Origin: Kitasatospora sp044457565
Lineage (GTDB): Bacteria; Actinomycetota; Actinomycetes; Streptomycetales; Streptomycetaceae
Direction of reading: 5' to 3'
Assembly: GCF_044457565.1 (NCBI RefSeq)
Contig: NZ_JBITGZ010000027.1
Coordinates: 32,228-96,227 of the forward strand
DNA: 64,000 nucleotides
How positions within the stretch are numbered: the first letter of the stretch is position 1; every line of letters begins with the position of its first letter. The notes beneath the pieces are model-generated. The model was not told the origin of the DNA. It made no database searches and was given only the letters and a program-made list of their open reading frames with translations. Below, one piece after another: positions 52,953 through 60,815 of this stretch. The translations under genes were made by a program, and so were the position numbers.

Positions 52953-54383
52953 ATGCGTGCGGAAACCACCACCCAGGCCGCATCACCCCCAGCGGCCCCG
53001 GGCAGCGGTCCCCAGGACAGCGGCCACCTCCAGGCCGGACTCAAGAACCGCCACCTGTCGATGATCGCCATCGGCGGCGTGATCGGCGCCGGCCTGTTCG
53101 TCGGCTCGGGCGCCGGCATCGCCTCCACCGGTCCCGGCATCCTGCTCTCGTACACACTGGCCGGGGTACTGGTCGTGATGGTGATGCGGATGCTCGGCGA
53201 GATGGCCGCGGCGGACCCGCAGAGCGGCTCCTTCTCCGCGTACGCGGACCGGGCGCTCGGCCGCTGGGCCGGCTTCAGCATCGGCTGGCTGTACTGGTTC
53301 TTCTGGGTGGTGGTGCTGGCCGTGGAGGCCACCGCCGGCGCCAAGATCCTCAACAACTGGGTCCCGGGCGTGCCGCAGTGGGCGTTCGCCCTGCTGGTGA
53401 TGGCCGTACTGACGGCCACCAACCTGTTCTCGGTCGCCTCGTACGGTGAGTTCGAGTTCTGGTTCGCCGGCATCAAGGTGGTGGCGATCGCCGCCTTCCT
53501 GGTGGTCGGCGGCCTGGCCGTGTTCGGCCTGCTGCCTGGCACCAGCGCGGTCGGCACGGACAACCTCACCGGGCACGGCGGCTTCCTGCCGCACGGCGTC
53601 GGCGCGGTGTTCACCGGAATGCTCACCGTCGTGTTCGCCTTCATGGGCTCCGAGATCGTCACCCTGGCGGCCGGCGAGTCGGCCGACCCGGAGAAGGCCG
53701 TCAGCCGCGCGACCAACAGCGTGATCTGGCGCATCGGCGTGTTCTACCTGGGCTCGATCGCCATCGTGGTGACCCTGCTGCCGTGGGACTCCGCCTCCGT
53801 CAAGGGCAGCCCGTACGTCGCGGTGCTGGAGCACGTGGGCATCCCGGGCGCGGCCCAGGTGATGGACGTGATCGTGCTGACGGCCGTGCTGTCCTGCCTC
53901 AACTCCGGCATGTACACCGCCTCCCGGATGGCGTTCTCGCTCGGGCAGCGCGGCGACGCGCCGAAGGCGTTCGCGAAGGTGACCGAGCGCGGCGTGCCGC
54001 GCAACGCGATCCTGGCCTCGGTGGTCTTCGGCTTCATCGCGGTGTTCTTCAACTACAAGTTCCCGGACACCGTCTTCTCCTTCCTGCTGAACTCCTCCGG
54101 CGCGGTCGCGCTGTTCGTCTGGATGGTGATCTGCTTCTCCCAGCTGCGGATGCGCAAGATCATCGAGCGCGAGTCGCCCGAGCGGCTGACCGTCCGGATG
54201 TGGCTGTACCCCTACCTGACCTGGGCGACCATCGGGATGATCGGCTTCGTGATGGCGTACATGTTCACCGACGAGTCCGGGCGCGAGCAGATGTACCTGT
54301 CGCTGGTCGCCGCGGCGATCGTGCTGGCGGCCTCGGCCGTGGTCGACCGCCGGCGCAAGGCCGCGGCCGCCCTGGCGGCCTGA
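52953..54383 (+). CDS. Amino acid permease (AAT/APC family, GABA-permease-like)
   Basis: A 476-residue secondary transporter with about twelve helices. The conserved start GLKNRHLSMIAIGGVIGAGL and GPGILLSYTLAG are the APC substrate-binding helices, and SGSFSAYADRALG and AGESADPEKAVSRATN are typical of the AAT subfamily (GabP, AnsP, ProY). The substrate cannot be read but GABA, asparagine or proline are likely, and gabD is in the window. ATG 52953 has GGAAAGG about 16 bases upstream, so the ribosome site is weak. The stretch 52691-52952 holds only control sequence. Confidence 0.88.
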   Translation: MRAETTTQAASPPAAPGSGPQDSGHLQAGLKNRHLSMIAIGGVIGAGLFVGSGAGIASTGPGILLSYTLAGVLVVMVMRMLGEMAAADPQSGSFSAYADRALGRWAGFSIGWLYWFFWVVVLAVEATAGAKILNNWVPGVPQWAFALLVMAVLTATNLFSVASYGEFEFWFAGIKVVAIAAFLVVGGLAVFGLLPGTSAVGTDNLTGHGGFLPHGVGAVFTGMLTVVFAFMGSEIVTLAAGESADPEKAVSRATNSVIWRIGVFYLGSIAIVVTLLPWDSASVKGSPYVAVLEHVGIPGAAQVMDVIVLTAVLSCLNSGMYTASRMAFSLGQRGDAPKAFAKVTERGVPRNAILASVVFGFIAVFFNYKFPDTVFSFLLNSSGAVALFVWMVICFSQLRMRKIIERESPERLTVRMWLYPYLTWATIGMIGFVMAYMFTDESGREQMYLSLVAAAIVLAASAVVDRRRKAAAALAA

Positions 54384-54511
54384 GCCACCCGCACCTCCCG
54401 GGCCCCCGGCGTCGCAGCTCCGCGACGCCGGGGGCTCTGCCGTGCCCCGGGTTCGGCGGACGGGCGGGCGAGCCGGCGGGCAGCACGTCGGCGGGGAACA
54501 GCGGACCTCGT

Positions 54512-54541
54512 TTGACATGTGCGCAACGAAGGGGATATCTG
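54512..54541 (+). promoter_or_regulatory. Consensus-like sigma-70 promoter for XRE regulator
   Basis: TTGACA at 54512-54517 and TATCTG at 54536-54541 are separated by 18 bases, close to the principal-sigma consensus. Transcription would start near 54548, which helps place the start codon of the regulator downstream at GTG 54602. A leaderless start at ATG 54545 is the alternative. Confidence 0.65.
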
Positions 54542-54601
54542 TCCATGACAACCCCCCACCAAGCTCCGAAGCGGCCCCGTCCCCCACACACGGGAGGTTC
54601 C

Positions 54602-55807
54602 GTGCTGTTCCGCACCCCCACACCCCCCTCCGCCCGCGCCCGGTTCGGCCGCCGGCTCCGGTACTGGCGCGAGGCCCGCGGGCTGAGCCAGGCCGAACTC
54701 GGCCGACGACTCGGCTACGACGACTCGCTCATCAGCCGGGTGGAGAACGCCCGCCGCTGGCCACCACCCGGCCTGCCCGCCCGGGCCGACGAGCTCCTTC
54801 TGACACACGGCGAGCTGACCGCCATCTGGCCCCTGGTCGAGCAGGAACGGCAGCGGCTCGCCCAGCTGGCCGGCCCCGCCCGCGCCACGCTCGCCACCCC
54901 CGGGCGGCCCGCCGCAGCCACCGTCGAGGCCCTGGAGCAGCTGCTCACCGCGTACCGCGCGGCAGCCTCGGCGATCGGCGGCAGAGACCTGGTCGGGGTG
55001 CTGGAGTACCACACCCGTACGCTCGCCGGGTGGCAGCGCGAGGCACCCCGCGCCACACTCGGCCCGCTGCTGAACCTCACCGCGCGCTACGCCGAGCTGG
55101 CCGGCTGGGCCCGCTTCGACAACGCCGACCACGCACAGGCCCTGGGCTGGTACGACTACGGCCACGACCTGGCGGCCCGGGCCGGGGACCGCGCCACCGC
55201 CGCCACGCTGCTCGCCCGGCGCAGCTCGGTGCACTGGTCCCGCGCGGAGGCGGGCGCCGCCGTCGAGCTGGCCCGCGCCGCCCGCGCCGCAGCGGACGGC
55301 CTACCCGGCGTCCAGGCCTGGGCCGCGCTGGCCCAGGCCCGCGGCCATGCCCTCGCCGGCGAGCAGCCGGCCGTCCGGCGGGCCCTGGAGGAGGCCTCCC
55401 GGCTGGCCGGCACCGCTGCCCAAGCCGGCGAGCCGACCCCGTGGCTGCGCGAGGCGGACGCCGTGCTCTCCGTCGCGTACGGCACCTGCCACCGGGACCT
55501 CGCCGTCCGCACCGGCCACCGTGGGGTCGCCCGGCTCGCGGCGACACAGCTGCGGGCGGCCACCACGCGCCTGGACCGGCCCGCACTGCTGCACGACCTG
55601 GCGCTGGTCACCGCCCGACTGGCCGGCGCGTACGTCTGGGCGGGCGAACCGGAGGCCGCCGCCGCGACGCTGGCGGAGCTGCCCCCGGACGCCGCCGGCC
55701 GGGTCGCCCAGGAGGCCGGGCAGGCCCGCGGCTGGCTGGCCCGCCGCACGACCCGCGGGGCAGCCCGGCGGCCGGCCCGCCGCGCACCCCTCGCGGCAGC
55801 CACCTGA
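54602..55807 (+). CDS. XRE-family helix-turn-helix regulator with helical C-terminal half
   Basis: A 401-residue regulator. The HTH is at about 15-52 (RFGRRLRYWREARGLSQAELGRRLGYDDSLISRVEN). The rest is Ala-rich helix, reminiscent of TPR-like helical repeats used for peptide or ligand sensing in Streptomyces regulators. No metabolic clue is present. Start GTG 54602 is preferred: GGAGG lies four bases upstream and it is downstream of the predicted transcript start. ATG 54545 would add 19 residues. Confidence 0.83.
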   Translation: MLFRTPTPPSARARFGRRLRYWREARGLSQAELGRRLGYDDSLISRVENARRWPPPGLPARADELLLTHGELTAIWPLVEQERQRLAQLAGPARATLATPGRPAAATVEALEQLLTAYRAAASAIGGRDLVGVLEYHTRTLAGWQREAPRATLGPLLNLTARYAELAGWARFDNADHAQALGWYDYGHDLAARAGDRATAATLLARRSSVHWSRAEAGAAVELARAARAAADGLPGVQAWAALAQARGHALAGEQPAVRRALEEASRLAGTAAQAGEPTPWLREADAVLSVAYGTCHRDLAVRTGHRGVARLAATQLRAATTRLDRPALLHDLALVTARLAGAYVWAGEPEAAAATLAELPPDAAGRVAQEAGQARGWLARRTTRGAARRPARRAPLAAAT

Positions 55808-55894
55808 CGGGGCGGGGCTGCGCCCGGCCGGCTCGCCCCTCCGCGCCGGCCCCGCCCTCGGCCCGCCCACGCGTACGGGCCGCCCAACGCGTAC

Positions 55895-55925
55895 GGCGGC
55901 GCCCCCTGCCGGAGGGGGCGCCGCC
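55895..55925. terminator. 13-bp hairpin terminator, bidirectional
   Basis: Arms 55895-55907 and 55913-55925 pair perfectly with a five-base loop, 14 bases before the trypsin stop codon region and after the XRE gene. It should end both converging transcripts. Confidence 0.8.
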
Positions 55926-55939
55926 CGGTGGGCCGCAGT

Positions 55940-56728
55940 TCAGAGCCTGGCGGCCGCCGCCGCGATCGCCGCGGCATAGGTGCTCACCTGGGTGTAGACG
56001 CCCGGGTAGCCCGGCCGGGCGCAGCCGTCGCCCCAGCTGGTGATGCCGACCTGGATCCAGTTGCCCCCGCCGTCCCGGCGGAACATCGGGCCGCCGGAGT
56101 CACCCTGGCAGGTGTCCACCCCGCCCGCGTCCATGAACCCGGCGCACAGCGAGCCCGCGGTCACCAGGCCCGGGTAGGCCCCGGCGCAGGTCGAGTCGGA
56201 GACGTACGGCACGCTCGCCTTGAGCAGGTAGCGCTGCTGGCCGCCGCCCTCACGGGCCGCTCCCCAGCCGGCGATGGTGAAGGTGCCGCTGTCGTACGCC
56301 GTGCTGGTGGCGACCGGCAGGGTGCTGACCAGGCTGCTGCTGATCGGCGAGGCCAGCTTGATCAGCGCCCAGTCGTTGCCGTTCTCGGCGCCGGTGAAGG
56401 ACGGCGACTGGTACACGTACTTCGACTTCACCTTGATGACACCGCTGCTGTTGAGGTCGACGTTGCCGACCGTGGCGGTGATCGAGGTGTTGTTGCCGGT
56501 GCCGTTGACGCAGTGCGCGGCGGTCAGCACGATCTGGCGGGTGTACAGGGCGCCGCCGCAGCCCATGGAGAGCCGCACCATGAACGGGAACTCGCCCTGC
56601 GCCGCGCGCGTCCCGCCGACCACCGACGGCGAGGGGGACGGCTGCGAGTGCGCCGGCAGCACCATCGCCCCCACGCCGAACACCACGCTCGCCACCACCG
56701 TGAACCAGCGGCCGAGTTGACGTCTCAT
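55940..56728 (-). CDS. sprT: Secreted trypsin-like serine protease (S. griseus trypsin homologue)
   Basis: A 262-residue pre-pro-trypsin. Signal peptide about 1-28, short propeptide, mature start VVGGTRAAQ at 36. The triad is His72 (TAAHC), Asp119 (NDWALIKL) and Ser211 (GDSGGP), with Asp205 in the S1 pocket giving Lys/Arg specificity. Six Cys can form the standard disulfides. Long stretches match the S. griseus trypsin closely. GAGGAGGAG precedes ATG 56728. Streptomyces trypsins are tied to aerial growth and are restrained by SSI-type inhibitors, none seen here. Confidence 0.95.
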   Translation of the reverse strand: MRRQLGRWFTVVASVVFGVGAMVLPAHSQPSPSPSVVGGTRAAQGEFPFMVRLSMGCGGALYTRQIVLTAAHCVNGTGNNTSITATVGNVDLNSSGVIKVKSKYVYQSPSFTGAENGNDWALIKLASPISSSLVSTLPVATSTAYDSGTFTIAGWGAAREGGGQQRYLLKASVPYVSDSTCAGAYPGLVTAGSLCAGFMDAGGVDTCQGDSGGPMFRRDGGGNWIQVGITSWGDGCARPGYPGVYTQVSTYAAAIAAAAARL

Positions 56729-56863
56729 CGTGCTCCTCCTCGATAGGCCTGGAGCTCCGAGAGTCGTGGACGGCGGCCGGGCGCAGTAGGGGCTGCGCCC
56801 TGCCAGCGGGCGTTGGCAGGAGCACGTCCCGGCGGCGCGGGGCGTGCGCCGCCCCCGGCCCGA

Positions 56864-56893
56864 TGTGACCGGCCGGGGGCGGTCCCCTACCCT
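56864..56893 (+). promoter_or_regulatory. Promoter of leaderless EI24 gene
   Basis: TGTGAC (56864-56869) and TACCCT (56888-56893) are 18 bases apart. TACCCT ends seven bases before the ATG at 56901, and no Shine-Dalgarno is present. Transcription beginning at the A of ATG would give a leaderless message, a common mode in actinobacteria. Confidence 0.6.
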
Positions 56894-56900
56894 CGGCGGT

Positions 56901-57797
56901 ATGCGAGATCTTGTGGCGGGGCTGGGGTATCTGGGCAAGGGCCAGAAGTGGGTGGCGCGGCACGGCCGCTGGTGGGGATTCGGCATGATCCCCGCCCTGA
57001 TCACCCTGGTCGGATACGTGGTGGCGCTGGTCGCGCTCAGCGCGCAGGCGGACGACGTGGCGTCCTGGGCGACCCCCTTCGCCGACCACTGGGGCTCACC
57101 CTGGCGGGAGCTGCTGCGCGGGACGCTCGCCGCGGCCGTCTTCGGCGGCGGGCTGCTGATCGCCCTGATCTCCTTCACCGCGGTGACACTGCTGGTCGGG
57201 CAGCCCTTCTACGAGTCGCTGTGCGAGCGGGTGGACGAGAGCGAGGGCGGCGCGCCCGCCAAGCCCGGCATCCCGCTCTGGCGCGAGCTGTGGATCGCCG
57301 CCCGCGACAGCGTGTACGTGCTGCTGCGGGTGGCCGCCTTCGGGGTCGTGCTGTTCGCGGCCGGGTTCATCCCGCTGATCGGGCAGACGGTGGTGCCGGT
57401 GATCGGCATCTGTGTGTCGGGCTTCTTCCTCGCCGTCGAGCTGACCGCCGTCGGGCTCCAGCGCCGCGGCGTCCCGCAGGCCGAGCGGATCAGGCTGCTG
57501 CGCCGCCGGCTGCCGCTGGCACTGGGCTTCGGCGTCCCCCTGATCCTGCTGTTCCTGGTCCCGCTGGTGACCGTGCTCGCGATGCCCGGCGCCGTCGCAG
57601 GTGCGACCCTGCTGGCCCGCGACCTCGTCCCGGTCGAGCCGCAGGACGAGCGGCACGAGCAGGATGAGCCGCAGGACGCGCCGCCGGGGAGCGGGCACCC
57701 CGCCGACCCGTACGCCCAGGTGCCCCACGTGAGCATCCCGTACGGCGGCACCCCCAGCCCCTTCGCCACCGCCAACCCCTACCGCTCCACCCCGTAA
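56901..57797 (+). CDS. EI24/CysZ-like membrane protein
   Basis: A 298-residue membrane protein of the EI24 family: VAGLGYLGKGQKWV, several helices, LVGQPFYESLCERVDE, GFIPLIGQTVVPVIGICVSGFFLAVEL, and RRGV then LRRRLPLALGFGVPL. EI24/CysZ proteins move sulfate in some bacteria, and in actinobacteria the role is unknown. The last 60 residues are a Pro/Gln/Asp-rich cytoplasmic tail. It is translated without a Shine-Dalgarno, likely leaderless. Divergent from the trypsin gene. Confidence 0.85.
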   Translation: MRDLVAGLGYLGKGQKWVARHGRWWGFGMIPALITLVGYVVALVALSAQADDVASWATPFADHWGSPWRELLRGTLAAAVFGGGLLIALISFTAVTLLVGQPFYESLCERVDESEGGAPAKPGIPLWRELWIAARDSVYVLLRVAAFGVVLFAAGFIPLIGQTVVPVIGICVSGFFLAVELTAVGLQRRGVPQAERIRLLRRRLPLALGFGVPLILLFLVPLVTVLAMPGAVAGATLLARDLVPVEPQDERHEQDEPQDAPPGSGHPADPYAQVPHVSIPYGGTPSPFATANPYRSTP

Positions 57798-57814
57798 CTC
57801 CCCCGGAAGCACCC

Positions 57815-57846
57815 GCGGCCGGCCCCACCCACCGGGGGCCGGCCGC
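57815..57846 (+). terminator. 12-bp hairpin terminator after EI24 gene
   Basis: Arms 57815-57826 and 57835-57846 pair perfectly, 18 bases past the stop codon, with an eight-base loop. Confidence 0.7.
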
Positions 57847-58506
57847 TCTGCGTGGTGCGGGGCGGTCAGCTGCGCGCTCGGCTCCGCACGACGCTGCCGA
57901 CTTCATCCCATTCCGGCACGGCCTGCCCGCTGAGCCCCCGCGCACTCCGGCCCGGCCAAGGTCGTGGCACGCGCGCTGTGAGCGGATGGTCACGCCGGGG
58001 CGGGATCACGGGGCCGGGCCTGTGAGCCCGCGCACAGGGGCCGGTGGGACTACTGCCGTCGATAGTCGATGGCGGCGCCCGGGTGGCGCCGGCCGGTGCG
58101 GACCGGGGGCCGACGGGCGGGAACGCAGGGGCGGGCGACCGGCAAGAGTGCAGGCCACCAGGCGTTTCCAGGCTCATTTGGACAGGCTCGGGGGCCGATT
58201 CGCTTAGTGAATCCCTACTTCGTCCAGGGGATGCGAGGCGCCCGGCGCGGGCCGGGCGCCTCGCCGCGTCCACTATCGGGCGTAGTAGTAACTCTCGTTG
58301 CCCCCTTCGTCGCGCTCTGTAAAGAATGTCGGACGTCGCCAGGCAGCGCGGCCCTCCCACCGCTGCGCATCCCGCCCGCCCCGTCCCGACAGCCGGGGTG
58401 CCATGGCCGTCCGAGACGGCATCGCGGGCCTGCTCCCCCGAGCACGCTGCGCGATCGCCCGCGTGCTCCGGCACGGCCCCGTACGACGGAAGAGGATGTC
58501 CGCTCC
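57847..58506. other. Long non-coding stretch with hairpins, possible sRNA or leader
   Basis: No supportable gene in 660 bases. It contains a 14-bp terminator-like hairpin (58233-58264), then a possible promoter (TTGCCC at 58298 and TAAAGA at 58320, 16-base spacer) that would give the wall-protein gene a leader of about 175 bases. That leader can fold into GCCGTC/GACGGC (58406-58420) and GAGCACGC/GCGTGCTC (58440-58468) hairpins. I looked for the c-di-AMP riboswitch often seen before wall hydrolases and found no match. An independent small RNA ending at the 58233 hairpin is possible. Confidence 0.35.
58233..58264. terminator. 14-bp orphan hairpin
   Basis: Arms 58233-58246 and 58251-58264 pair perfectly with a four-base loop. 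No coding gene ends nearby on either strand. It may end an unannotated transcript from upstream (for example a small RNA) or read-through past the EI24 terminator. Confidence 0.7.
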
Positions 58507-59241
58507 ATGCAGCTCAGCCATGCCCGCCGCAACTCCCTGATCACCGGCGTCACCACCCTGGCGGTGGCGAGCGCCGCGACCGCCGCCCTGGCCCTGCCGC
58601 AGAGCGGCGAGGCGGCGCAGGCATCCGCTCCGGCGGCGAGCCTGTCCGTCGACGGGCGGCCGGTGGCGGCGAGCGCGGACGAGGCGCAGGCCCGGGCGGA
58701 CGCCGACGCCAAGGCCAAGGCCGAGGCGGACGCCGCTGCCGCTGCCGCCCAGGCGCAGGCGGACGCCGACGCCAAGGCCAAGACCGACGCTGCCACCCAG
58801 GCGCAGGCGCAGGCCGATGCGGACGCCAAGGCGAAGGCCGACGCGCAGGCGAAGGCGGACGCCAGGGCCAAGGCCGACGCGAAGGCCAAGGCCGACGCCG
58901 CCGCCTCCCGCTCCCAGCAGCGCGCCGCGCTGAACAGCGCCAAGAGCGTCTTCTCCGGTACCCCGCAGCAGATCGCCGCCCAGATCGTGCCCGCCGGCCA
59001 GCTGCAATGCTTCAGCAACATCGTCGAGCGCGAGAGCAACTGGATCGTCACCGCGACCAATCCGAGCTCCGGCGCGTACGGCCTGGTCCAGGCCCTGCCC
59101 GCGTCCAAGATGGCCTCGGCCGGCGCCGACTGGCGCACCAACCCCGCCACCCAGATCAAGTGGGGCCTCAGCTACATGAACGCCACCTACGGCAGCCCCT
59201 GCGGCGCGTGGAAGTTCTGGCAGGTCCACCACGCGTACTGA
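58507..59241 (+). CDS. Secreted aggregation-promoting-factor-like wall protein with coiled coil
   Basis: A 244-residue exported protein. Signal peptide about 1-37, then about 80 residues of Ala/Asp/Lys repeats (ADADAKAKAEADA, predicted long helix or coiled coil, about 60-140), then an aggregation-promoting-factor C-terminal-like, lysozyme-fold domain (about 150-244) with Glu in ERESNWIVTATNPSSGAYGLVQ and WGLSYMNATYG. Family members bind or cut peptidoglycan. ATG 58507 has GAGGA about 11 bases upstream. Expression probably uses a long structured leader. Confidence 0.88.
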   Translation: MQLSHARRNSLITGVTTLAVASAATAALALPQSGEAAQASAPAASLSVDGRPVAASADEAQARADADAKAKAEADAAAAAAQAQADADAKAKTDAATQAQAQADADAKAKADAQAKADARAKADAKAKADAAASRSQQRAALNSAKSVFSGTPQQIAAQIVPAGQLQCFSNIVERESNWIVTATNPSSGAYGLVQALPASKMASAGADWRTNPATQIKWGLSYMNATYGSPCGAWKFWQVHHAY

Positions 59242-59257
59242 GCCGGCGCGGATCGCT

Positions 59258-59299
59258 CGCCGCAGGGCGGCACCCCTCGTGGGGTGCTGTCCTGCGGCG
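59258..59299 (+). terminator. 19-bp hairpin terminator after APF-like gene
   Basis: Arms 59258-59276 and 59281-59299 pair over 19 positions including two G-T wobbles, with a four-base loop, 17 bases after the stop. One of the strongest hairpins in the window. Confidence 0.8.
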
Positions 59300-59453
59300 C
59301 GTGCGGATCCGCCCGGCCGCCCGGCCCCGGTCGGCGCACGGGCGGCGCACAGGTCGGGCACATGCGGTGGACGCATACGCAGGACCGCGTGAAGATATGG
59401 CGCACGCCGTTCCTTTTGACGGGTATTGGTCAGTTTCGGGCACCCGGCGCCCG

Positions 59454-59483
59454 TTGCCTGCGGGCGTGCCCCGCTCCTAACCT
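59454..59483 (+). promoter_or_regulatory. Promoter of leaderless glycosyltransferase gene
   Basis: TTGCCT (59454-59459) and TAACCT (59478-59483) are 18 bases apart. TAACCT ends seven bases before ATG 59491, with no Shine-Dalgarno, so a leaderless transcript is likely, as for the EI24 gene. Confidence 0.6.
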
Positions 59484-59490
59484 CCAGCGC

Positions 59491-60522
59491 ATGCCCTCAC
59501 CCCTGATCAGCGTCGTACTCCCCGCCTACGACCAGCAGAAACAGCTGACGGAGTGCCTGGACTCGCTCCTCGCCCAGTCCTTCCGCGACTTCGAGGTCAT
59601 CGTGGTCGTGGACCGCTCCGCCGACTCCCCCGGCGAGCTCGCCGACTCCTACGCGGCCCGCCACCCCCACATCTCCGTCCTGCGCCTGAACGCCGCCGTC
59701 GGTGTCGGCCGCAGCCGCAACGCCGGGGCCGCCCACGCCCGCAGCGAGTACCTGCTCTTCCTGGACAGCGACCACGCCCTCCCCCGGGACGCCTTCCAGG
59801 CCCTCGCCAACCGCCTGCACGAGACCGGCCCGGTGGACGTCCTGCTGTTCGGCCACAGCCGCCGGCACGGCGGGCGGGACTGGCCCGGCAGCGCCGAGGA
59901 GCTGCTGTCCGGCATCGGCGACGAGGTCGTCGGCCCGCTGGAGCGCCCGGAGCTGTTCGGCGCCGCACCGCTGGCCTGGGACCGGCTGCTGCGCCGCGAG
60001 CTGTGGACGGGCCTGGCACTGGCCTTCCCCGACGGTCACTACGAGGAGATCCCGGTCGTCCACCAGGCGCTGCTCGCCGCCACCCGGGTGGCGGCCCTCC
60101 CCCGGGAGTGCGTCCAGCTCCGGCGCCGGCACACCCTGCACCCGACCGGCTCGCCCGGCAGCAGCCACTTCGACATCTTCGAGCAGTACGAGCGGACCTT
60201 CGAGCTCCTGGACGCCCGACCAGAGCTCGACGCCGTCCGGCCGTACCTGTTCACCCGGATGATCCGGCACTACCTGTTCGTCTTCGACCTCGCCGGTTGC
60301 GTCCCCAGGGCCGAGCGCCCGCAGTTCTTCCACCGCGCCGCCGAGCACCACCGGCGCTTCCTGCCGCCCGGCCACCAGCGCCCTGCGGGCCGCGAGGGCA
60401 TGAAGTTCTCGCTACTGGCGGGCGGCGCGTACCCGGCGTTCGAGGTCGCCAAGCTCTCCCACATCGCCCGGGGCGCCGTCACCGGCCAGCGCCGCCGCAA
60501 GCTCGCCGAACCGGCCGCCTGA
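59491..60522 (+). CDS. Family 2 glycosyltransferase
   Basis: A 343-residue GT-A glycosyltransferase. ISVVLPAYDQQKQLTECLDSLL, VIVVVDRSAD, RNAGAAHARSEYLLFLDSDHA (donor-binding DSD) and a C-terminal helical extension are seen. It resembles enzymes that add sugars to wall teichoic acid-like polymers in actinobacteria, where it is often followed by a CDP-glycerol glycerophosphotransferase, not present here. No membrane helix. Start ATG 59491 is supported by a leaderless promoter geometry. Confidence 0.85.
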   Translation: MPSPLISVVLPAYDQQKQLTECLDSLLAQSFRDFEVIVVVDRSADSPGELADSYAARHPHISVLRLNAAVGVGRSRNAGAAHARSEYLLFLDSDHALPRDAFQALANRLHETGPVDVLLFGHSRRHGGRDWPGSAEELLSGIGDEVVGPLERPELFGAAPLAWDRLLRRELWTGLALAFPDGHYEEIPVVHQALLAATRVAALPRECVQLRRRHTLHPTGSPGSSHFDIFEQYERTFELLDARPELDAVRPYLFTRMIRHYLFVFDLAGCVPRAERPQFFHRAAEHHRRFLPPGHQRPAGREGMKFSLLAGGAYPAFEVAKLSHIARGAVTGQRRRKLAEPAA

Positions 60523-60815
60523 GGCCCGCCACACCTCACCGCCGCCCGCCACACCCCGCCGTACCGCGCGCCCTCCCCCGCCACACCCTCCGCCGTACTC
60601 CGCGGGCGGCCGCCGAGCCCGGATCCCACCGGGCACCGGGCGAAGAGCCGCCCCGCCGCCGCGACCCCCACCGCGGCGGCGGGGCCCCGCCCACCCCGGC
60701 CACCCGCTTCGCCGCGCCGGGCCCGGGTCGGACGTATGCGGATCCGCCCCCGCGGCGCCCACCGGGCTGCGATGATCGACGGCATGAGCGCAGCGTTCAC
60801 CCTGGGAGGCCGCCC

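Noticed and set aside
58000..58506. c-di-AMP (ydaO-type) riboswitch before the wall protein gene
   Set aside because: The conserved core elements of that riboswitch could not be found in the leader by eye.
60795..60804. Single GTTCACCCTG unit resembling a PHO half-site
   Set aside because: There is only one unit, one mismatch, and it overlaps the ribosome-binding region of the FAD/Fe-S gene. No second unit at 11 bases.
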